The position numbers and the translations under genes are program-made. The notes under the pieces are model-generated. The model was not told the DNA's origin, did no database searches, and saw only the letters and a program-made list of their open reading frames with translations. Source: Priapulus caudatus (lineage: Eukaryota > Priapulida > Priapulimorpha > Priapulimorphida > Priapulidae). From it: 40,492 bases of DNA. Positions 33,791-40,492 of the stretch are shown here, piece by piece. The DNA is taken from the NCBI RefSeq assembly GCF_000485595.1, contig NW_014577182.1:85588-126079 (forward strand), in the 5' to 3' direction. The number at the start of each line of letters is the position of its first letter. Within the stretch, counting starts at the first letter, position 1.

Positions 33791-34534
33791 AAAAAAGGAG
33801 GGAGGAGAACGCCGAGAGCCGACTACAGGTGCCGTTACCTCTTATGCTCACTCCAGGCGATCTCAATAGATACGTCGGGTTCGCGTTCACGCCGAAGCCC
33901 TATAATTTTATTCTGGCACGTAACATTTCCCTGGCCTTATGTCATAATATACTATAGTTACGACTAACAGTACGTCACGCAGTCAGAGCACTTATAACGT
34001 CTCGGTTAAGCACAATATCCGATACTGCATAACTGGAGTGTGTATGTGATAAATAAAACCACCGGTTCCGTATACTTAAGAACTTGCGTTGTGTTTATTT
34101 GTCTCATTGTTTTGTCTCCTGCTGCCACGCAACACAGTCCCGCTTTGCCACCGGGAGCAAGAACTGATTCCAAAAAATAATCGTGCATTCAAAACGCACA
34201 TAATTCGCGTAGCGGCTACCCCTAGGGCCACTACAATACCACCTACAGATTTTTCACAGACAGAATATATACTATAGTATTGCAATTCATTTTCACTATA
34301 TATTTCTTTACGCACACTTTATTTTAAATCAACTAAAATACTTTTCGCCACGTTCTAGAAAAATCAAGTATTATAGCCGTTTGGGTCCTCATGCTGGACC
34401 CCCGGCCCTACCTCATTATTATAATATAATGATCCAGTATAATAATTGGGGCGTCCGGCTAACAAGTAACGTTCCCGTAAGGTTCCTGGGATGTTGTCGT
34501 TCGATTGCGTAAACACAATCATGATCGTTCGAGG

Positions 34535-34680
34535 AACGTGGTACACTATCATTACAATCAAAGTCATTTTGAGAACGGTATCATTATGTAACAATTAAGA
34601 TTTCTAGAACGTGGCACACTATCATTACAATCAAAGTCATTTTGAGAACGGTATCATTATGTAACAATTAAGATTCCTAG
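34535..34680 (+). repeat. 73-bp tandem repeat in copy 3
   Basis: Two copies starting at 34535 and 34608, matching 7478-7623 of unit 1. Confidence 0.88.
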
Positions 34681-35155
34681 AACGTGGCACACTACCGCAC
34701 GTGAAATATTGCGCAGCTATATGTTCCGGAAATGTGCCGGTTTGGTTACGTAAATAGCGTTCGTGAATACGTTCTAGTAACATTCTGGGTTACGAAGTGC
34801 ACTACCGCACGTAAAACGTTGCGTAGTAATGTTCAGGGACGGAGACGCATGTTGTATATTTTACCAATGTACCGTCATTAAATTGATAAAAGATTTAATA
34901 AATAAATAAATCATGAGATCTTTATATGAAGGTAATAGAATAGACATTTTACATTGTCAAACTACTCGCAAGTATGTGGTCTCTACTTTAAATGTTTTAA
35001 TAACACAAAATAGTGCTTATTTTGGCATGCTACAGTATATGAAAGTTCAGGAATCTGGACACGTGATAATTAAGAAAGGCAGGCATTTGTCGTAGAGATT
35101 TGCCATTTTTCAAACGACTCGTGAATATGTGCTTAGGTAGATGGCTAATTTCAAC

Positions 35156-35316
35156 GGTTTATTCCCATTTCGCAATTTCCCACTTCGCCATAAAAAAATT
35201 CCCACTTCGCCATTTGCCATTTTGCCATTTCCCGTTTCGCCAGTTTCCCACTTCGCCGGTTTCCCATTTCGCCAGTTTCCCACTTCGCCGGTTTCCCATT
35301 TCGCCAGTTTCCCGTT
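35156..35316 (+). repeat. 16-bp minisatellite TTTCCCAYTTCGCCRG
   Basis: About nine degenerate units lie exactly between the end of copy 3 (GGCTAATTTCAAC) and the start of duplicated block A (ACGAAGGCTATT). In units 1 and 2 this boundary position leads on to the SGNH segment instead. Confidence 0.9.
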
Positions 35317-36185
35317 ACGAAGGCTATTATAATAGATCAGCAGGACTCAACGGTTGCCTTCCTGGCAGCATTACATACATGTTGATTAGTAGGTGATCAG
35401 AGCTGCTGATTTCTGGCATATGTAAATATGTACAATTGTACATGTAAATATGTGTATATTCCAATACTCTAATAGAGCAAGTCAAAATTTGAATTATGTT
35501 CTTGTGAATTCACACTCGATCCCCGTAGCTATATAGTTGCACACGTATCACAACTGTAGCATATGGTTATTGTCTTACACTATTGTCAAGCCGACTGCAG
35601 CTTTCATAGATTTTAAGTTTGACACCCATCAAGTGTTAGTCTTATAATAACAAGACTTAGTCACTTACTACAATTACCTAGTACTCCTCTCAGAGCAATA
35701 TAACCAGTTTGTGATTGAATGCATGGTCGTATTATTAGAATGAACAAGTGTACAATATACGCATGCAGTGTATTCAGCCAAGTGCATACTTGACATTATA
35801 TTTAAACGTGTACACATGGTTGCAAGAATGTTACATTACAACGTTATTCCACAACGTTGTGGCCACGTTCAGGGGAGTCTACAAATTTACGTTGCCACAA
35901 TGTCGTATCACAACGTTTTCACAACGTAAGTAAAACGTTGTGACAACGTTGCCACAACGTCAACTGGTTAGCTGGGTAGACTTTAAATTTTCCATAATGA
36001 AACACACACGAACATCAGTCAAATATGATTTTATCCAATTACAGTTGATAGGCATATACTTTGAAAACACCACGGTGACTTGACCTTTAAACACCTTGTT
36101 GATGCTACCCTACAATTGCAATCACTATTGCCAACAGCATATCGAATACGTGGGGCTACATCTTCGGTGCAAGACAGCCAAGTAC

Positions 36186-36695
36186 AATTTAACGTTAGGG
36201 TTTTCACAGAAATTTACTTTCACTTGTTTTCTACACAAAGTTAAATACACTTACCTGTGGAAATTAATTAAGTCTTTCCACATCCCTTCTTCAAGCGATT
36301 CCTGCAGTTGACAGCCGCGCAAAACGGCATTTTGATAAAGTTGTAGCTGAGTTTGTAAAAGGGAGCAATCCGTACGTACACAAGTGAAGCAATCGAAGCG
36401 AAGCAATCAAATGAGACACACGTGGACGTGCACACCCACCCACGCATATATATTGTCAGCGCGAATATAGGTGGTGTACGACGGTAGGGGCTCTTCTGCA
36501 GGTCATACATGTACCTACATACATACATGAATCTCAATAAACATATTACATAACTCCTCAGCACATACAAAAGAATAAACACCCACTTCCCCCACTTTAT
36601 CCCGGGTGTGCATATGGTTACGCGGATAATCTTCACCTCTGCAGATGTGCTGCCCTCCTGCGGCAACTCTTTCTAGCGGCTAACCCCATTCGCAC
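36186..36695. mobile_element. 510-bp insertion in block A copy 2
   Basis: Block A copy 1 reads CCAAGTACGGCGATCG without interruption (near 19060). Copy 2 has 510 bp between GTAC and GGCGATCG, with at most a 2-bp AC repeat at the ends. It carries a THAP-domain first exon on the minus strand with its splice donor. I cannot tell whether it is an insertion here or a deletion in copy 1. No clear TIRs are seen. Confidence 0.6.
36255..36330 (-). pseudogene. THAP-domain first exon, disrupted
   Basis: The ATG at 36330 encodes MPFCAAVNCRNRLKKGCGKT and then stops at 36268. The start matches the N-terminus of THAP zinc fingers (C-x2-4-C in CAAVNC). A good splice donor (CCACAG then GTAAGT at 36254) follows. 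An AATTAATT-like 8-bp stretch just before the donor puts the stop in frame; without it the usual Phe-His end of this exon would be readable. THAP domains are DNA-binding and occur in P-element-type transposases and many host proteins. Only this exon is present. Confidence 0.7.
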
Positions 36696-36882
36696 GGCGA
36701 TCGATTCTTCTATATTGTTATAGTTCAGTGGTACAGTCTCACCTTCAGTCTAAAATGCCCTCATCAAAACAAAAGACAGTGGTCGCTTCTTCTTAAAATA
36801 GTGGGAGTGGGTGCACGGGGACAGTGCAGGGGTTAGTGTAGGGGCCGGGGTGAAATGGGTACATAGCTGCTGCCTGCGACAC

Positions 36883-37361
36883 TTACATGACATTTCACGA
36901 CAGGGACAACTCCTACATTTCGCCTAATAAGTAGTACGCCATATCTGCACTCAAAATATTTTCACTTTAAAATACATGTCCTTCGTGTAATTTTTAACTT
37001 TGCAGCTACCCAAGACATTGCCCCCCCCCTATGTACCTACGGACACAGATACCTAGGTACCTAGATACCAATTGGATGCTCAATATATAATACGCAGTAT
37101 TCATGATAACTTGGCGCAATTCCTTTGTGCTGTATATCCAGAAACTTTTACTACACAGAATCATTGAATCGTTAGAACCGTTTTTGTCTGAATATTGTTT
37201 GTTTCTCTGTTACGAATCTATTCTTAGAATCAAGTAAATGTATGTGGCTGAATTTGCTCTAAAAGTGGTTTCTACGCGTTTTTCCCCCAAGCAACGCCGG
37301 GTACCCGGCTAGTTGGATTAGAAAAGTAGGCACACCGACTATTCAGTACTATCTGTTGCGC
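36883..37361 (+). repeat. Duplicated block C, copy 2
   Basis: It matches 19667-20171, but with many single-base losses at homopolymers and dinucleotides (for example TATCTTGCACTTC versus TATCTGCACTC). A C run near 37020 corresponds to the C run near 19822. No gene. Confidence 0.85.
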
Positions 37362-38222
37362 CAGTCACACATACACGACGCACGGCCCGCGCACTGAAAA
37401 ATTATCAATTTATGGCCAGTGCGTTGTCTTTCGCTGGGTGTGCGTCAGCATTCGTTACTCGTTCGTCGAGCGCGCTGGACCAACGCTTTGCATTCGTTCA
37501 AGTTGATTCGTTGTCATTCGCTGTGTGCGTCGGGATTTTTGAGCATGCACAAAAATGTGCGCGGAGCTCGACGCATAAATAATATACACGCCAGAAGGAC
37601 GGCAGACACGCGCAGAGCGCGCTGGACCAACGCCAGACACATGCGGAGCACACGCTGGGTATTCGTTGTATGTTCGTCGGCTGAGGTGTAGCGAACACCT
37701 AGTGCACACCTCGCGCACACCTAGCGTGCTTCTAACGCATGTCCAGCGAACATGCAGCGAATATGGGCGTGCTGAACGAGTGCTGAACGAGTCTGTAGCG
37801 CGCCCAGCGTTCCTCTAGCGTGTTCCTAGCGTATACGCAGCGTGTAGCCATGGGTACATAAACGGGTCCCGCCCCACCTGCTCATCATCACTTCTCCTCC
37901 GACCCTCATGGGTGATGACAAAAGGTTCCTGCTGATCGTGTCTAGAAGAACCACCTCAGACCTTCGCTGGCTGTGCGTTGAATGCGCGGTGCATGCGCGG
38001 ACCATTCGTTCCGTGTGCTAGCAACACGCTGTGCATTCGTATACGCTCTGTATGCGCCCTGTATACGCGCAGCGCGCTAGCAACACGCTGTGCATTCGTT
38101 GTCGACTCGCTAGCTTCTCCCAAATCCTGACAAAAGTTGGGCGCACAACGACGCACTGATCTTATTTTCCATTTTTTGATTAATTTTTAATGCGCGGGCC
38201 GTGCGTCACGTATGTGTGACTA
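37362..38222. mobile_element. 861-bp TIR element with ~46-bp ends
   Basis: The left end CAGTCACACATACACGACGC and the right end, read inverted, as CTAGTCACACATACGTGACG, continue as similar sequence through GCACGGCCCGCGCA to AAAATTA-TCAA. The interior is dense in short repeats such as CGCTGTGCATTCGT, GCTGGACCAACGC and CTAGCAACACGCTGTGCATT (38018 and 38076). The target duplication is not clear. There is no transposase, and frames on both strands are low-complexity. A left-end relic occurs at about 20172. Confidence 0.75.
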
Positions 38223-38388
38223 GGCCATTAGACTATGGTAGGCACTCGCGAAATAGTGGCGACACCTTTCGAGTAAAAACGCATGTTTCCATATAACCAC
38301 AGTGGTAATTTTAGCTATATATATGTCAGAAGTAGAAGTAGTGATTCCCTACTATTACTTCCTGTATACTGTCCCGTCTGTCGTCCCG
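38223..38388. other. Short unique stretch
   Basis: No feature recognised. It separates the TIR element from the GT-rich tract. Confidence 0.4.
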
Positions 38389-39030
38389 GTCGTGTGTGTC
38401 GTGTGGTGAAGCCGTGTGTGTGTGTGCTCGTGCTTGCCTGTGCCCTCTCTGCTGTGTGTGTGCTGGTCTTGTGTGTGGTGTGTGGGCCGCTTGTGTGCGT
38501 GCGTGGGTCGGGGTGTTGTGGTAGTGTGTGTGTGGGTGATGTGTGTGTGATGTGTGTGTGGTGTGGTGTGTGTGTGCCTCGCTGTGTGTGTGGGTTGTGG
38601 GTTGTGTGTGCTTGCCAGTGTGTGCCCTGTGTGTGTGGTTTGTGTGTGATGCCTGTGTGTAGGCTGTGTGCGTCGCGTGCGTGCCCCCGTGTGTGTGCTG
38701 TGGTGTGTGTGTGTGTGCTGGTGTGTGTGCGCTCGCCCCGGTGTGTGTGTGTGTGTGTGTCCGTCAACTGATGTGTGCTGCGCGCGACAAATCAGCAACC
38801 GTGTGTGATGTGTGTGTGTGATGTGTGTGTGTGTGAATGCGTGTGTGTAATAAGCATGTGTGTGTGATAAGTGGGTTTTGATGTCTGATTGCTGTGATAT
38901 GTGTGTATGATGTGTATCAGTCGGTAGTGTGACCTGTTGCCGTGGTGGTTGTGTGTGTTGTGTGTGCTGTGTGGCTGATGATGTGTGTGTGATGTGTGTG
39001 ATGATGTGTGCTGTTGTGTGTGTCTAGTCA
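38389..39030 (+). repeat. GT-rich low-complexity tract
   Basis: (TG)n runs are broken by TGC, TGG and TGATG. The plus strand has very few A and C outside fixed positions. The frames here (Cys/Val-rich on plus, Thr/His-rich on minus) are simple-sequence translations. Confidence 0.95.
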
Positions 39031-39059
39031 TGTTCTGTCTGTAGCGTGAGGTATTTACT

Positions 39060-39352
39060 AGGTCTTCTTCTTCTTCATGATCTGTATATTTTCTCTAATA
39101 AGAAAAAAAAACTAGAATGGATGCGATGTGCATGCTAAAAAAGTAATATTTAATTGAAATGCGATTGTAATTCATACCCGGCATTGTAAGAATACCCGGC
39201 GACTCAAAGCGAATTGAAGCATATAGAATATGGTATATGCTCTAGTTATCTTGCTAAAAATAAAAGCTAGTGAGGAAATAATACATTTGCACAGAGTCTG
39301 CCACGTGAAAATTAAGAAAGCATAACTGTCTATCCCATCTCTCTCTCTAAAT
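39060..39352 (+). repeat. Duplicated block B, copy 2
   Basis: It matches 19332-19641 with many small indels. Here it runs directly into the lectin 3' flank (CATCTCTCTCTCTAAATGTAAGG), which is probably the ancestral arrangement. Confidence 0.85.
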
Positions 39353-39684
39353 GTAAGGCATCGCCTTTTCACAACGAGTACATTTGTCAAAAAATGATAA
39401 CTTTAGTACAAGACAAATCCGAAAGATTTAATTTAGTTGATTATTGATATTTTTGAATGCTTGCACCAATAGTGCTCCCCCAGTGAAATCCCGAGTGTTT
39501 GTTTACTTCGAACGAAGTGACAAAATATAGGGTTAGTGATACAATTGAACTATAAACGACTGTAATATAAAGAAAATCATACAACTGTATCGCCACAGTT
39601 TTTGTGTGTGCAAATTAGTACTGCATATAGTGAGATAGTCGCTCTAGTCTTCTTAGAAGAAAACTGCCAGTCTGTAGTTCCTCT
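39353..39684 (-). other. 3' flank of lectin gene 2, duplicated
   Basis: It matches 22471-22790 at roughly 97%, with one extra 20-bp stretch near 39617. It probably contains the 3' UTR. Confidence 0.6.
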
Positions 39685-40492
39685 CTAACTGCAGGTCCAG
39701 GTGACGATGGCGTACTTTTGCGTGCCGTAGCAGGGATCACCGCCAAGGCCATCGTTAGTAGCATGGATGGTGCAGCACTCCTGGCCACTGCAGTAGGAGA
39801 CGTAACTGGAGACTTTGTTGAACCGAACGCAGTAATTTGTATCTGTGTTGGCTCCAGGACAGAGACCGACCGAACCCGGCTGCCGGCCGTACGCCGCGGA
39901 CAAAATTCGGATCCGGGTGTCGCCGGGGCAGCAAATGTTGCCGGAAGACCTTTCACAGATTGCTTGCCGGTAGGTGACACGGCTGTCTAGCTGTGCCGAT
40001 GCGACCTGCGTAGACGAGTGTATCCCACGCCGTTGAAACGGGATTGTTAATCTAGCTGCATTGGGGCGGCTCTCGTTAAAGTCTCACAAAAGTTTATCCT
40101 TAACGTCAATGCACACTATCAATACCCTACTCACTCCCCCTTAATAATCCGTATAAACCGTATAACTCTATAACCGTGTTTACTGTACTATGAATCCCCG
40201 TACGAACTTGTCATATTCCTTCGGCATATGTATAGCTAGTGTGAGGAAAAAAATATTGCTATGCCATTATACGTTTTGAGTATACCGCCAAACTTCCACA
40301 AAACTTCTGAGATGGGCGAATATTTACGTAGCATTTATGTGCTTTCCGATGCGTCGCATCATATCAAACGCGCAAACATATAGCATAATATTAGAATAGA
40401 AAATACAGAATTATTGGATTTGCAGATAAATATAGATTATTATACTCACACAGAGTAGTGCCAGCAGGATGCAACCTACGATGATTGAGCTC
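39685..40492 (-). CDS. Secreted SUEL / rhamnose-binding lectin, copy 2 (cut by window edge)
   Basis: Exon 2 is 40005-39685 and the intron is 40449-40006 (GTGAGT to GCAG). Exon 1 is 40492-40450 and lacks the first five bases of the reading frame, which lie outside the window; the remainder is identical to exon 1 of copy 1. The full protein would have 122 residues. Motifs AAYGR and DPCYGTQKY and all Cys positions of copy 1 are kept. There are two in-frame insertions: three residues just after the signal peptide (LDSR in place of S) and two in the loop before the Cys at NYC. About 17 replacements distinguish it from copy 1, most in exposed-looking loops. It is an intact paralogue, not a pseudogene, as far as visible. 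Same likely role: secreted binding of galactose/rhamnose-type glycans. Confidence 0.9.

Larger units (their letters stand above)
32008..34235 (-). mobile_element. Solo-LTR-type insertion, 2228 bp, target duplication ATAC
   Basis: Read on the minus strand it begins TGTAGTGGCCC at 34235 and ends GAAATCTCTACA at 32008. ATAC flanks both sides (32004-32007 and 34236-34239), and units 1 and 2 show the empty site. It belongs to the family of the solo LTR at 27626-28605, by shared ends and internal blocks. It is longer because it holds another TIR element (32059-32695) and an expanded purine microsatellite (33130-33790). No protein-coding region survives. Confidence 0.82.
31750..35155 (+). repeat. 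Composite repeat copy 3, interrupted by an insertion
   Basis: Two parts, 31750-32007 and 34236-35155, match 6884-7157 and 7158-8098 of unit 1. Together they are one copy split by the 2228-bp insertion at 32008-34235. The copy starts inside the LTR region and stops at GGCTAATTTCAAC, before the SGNH remnant. It carries two 73-bp tandem copies. A 33-bp deletion (around 34368) and many substitutions make it more diverged than units 1 and 2 are from each other. Confidence 0.88.
35317..36882 (+). repeat. Duplicated block A, copy 2
   Basis: It matches 18237-19256. A 510-bp insertion at 36186-36695 and a longer palindrome cluster at 35833-35960 make it larger. Non-coding apart from the THAP exon relic inside the insertion. 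Confidence 0.9.

Noticed and set aside
33096-33890. 264-codon Leu/Ser/Phe-rich minus-strand frame resembling a membrane protein
   Set aside because: It is the translation of an AGAAGA-type microsatellite. Three overlapping frames give the same composition.
38283-38798. Cys/Val-rich and Thr/His-rich frames
   Set aside because: Translations of a GT-rich tract with no structure beyond the repeat.
1-40492. CRISPR arrays, bacterial operons or ribosome binding sites
   Set aside because: The tandem repeats lack unique spacers, and introns, LTRs and composition show animal DNA.

Overview
The window is nuclear DNA from an animal, most likely an aquatic invertebrate. The evidence is genes split by GT-AG introns, a secreted SUEL/rhamnose-binding lectin, Ty3/gypsy pol remnants, a THAP-domain exon, several terminal-inverted-repeat (TIR) elements, CCCTAA repeats and assembly Ns. 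The species cannot be named from the sequence. Apart from two lectin genes, nearly everything is repeats and mobile-element debris.

Layout. Positions 549-9358 (unit 1) and 10499-16753 (unit 2) are two direct copies of one composite repeat, separated by a spacer of about 1.1 kb. Each unit holds tandem modules of about 542 bp (four in unit 1, two in unit 2), a 5'-truncated Ty3/gypsy pol remnant (RT tail, RNase H, integrase), a polypurine tract with an LTR start, and a broken SGNH-hydrolase-like reading frame. Unit 1 alone carries two extra TIR elements (895-1288 and 2191-3167). A third partial copy lies at 31750-35155. It is split by a 2.2-kb insertion that itself contains another element.

Downstream of unit 2 and of copy 3 the same non-coding blocks recur (18237-20210 and 35317-37400), each followed by a minus-strand lectin gene (22791-23595 and 39685-40492). 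The right half of the window is therefore a large, old tandem duplication with one lectin gene per copy. The second lectin loses its first five coding bases at the window edge. The order of one block (19332-19641 versus 39060-39352) differs between the copies, and it sits beside a 25-N gap, so a misassembly is likely.

Between the two duplicated regions (23600-31750) lie a simple-repeat tract, two copies of a dispersed AGCTCATCT-ended repeat, a 980-bp solo LTR with a clean 4-bp target duplication, a CpG-rich candidate promoter with two weakly supported exons, and other non-coding DNA.

The most interesting signals are these: the mature-lectin exon has diverged about 2.5 times more than its own intron and flanks; an element inside an element inside the copy-3 repeat can be dated by its target duplications; a TIR element has telomere-like repeats abutting its end and three identical 63-bp segments; and a fragment carries a THAP-domain first exon.
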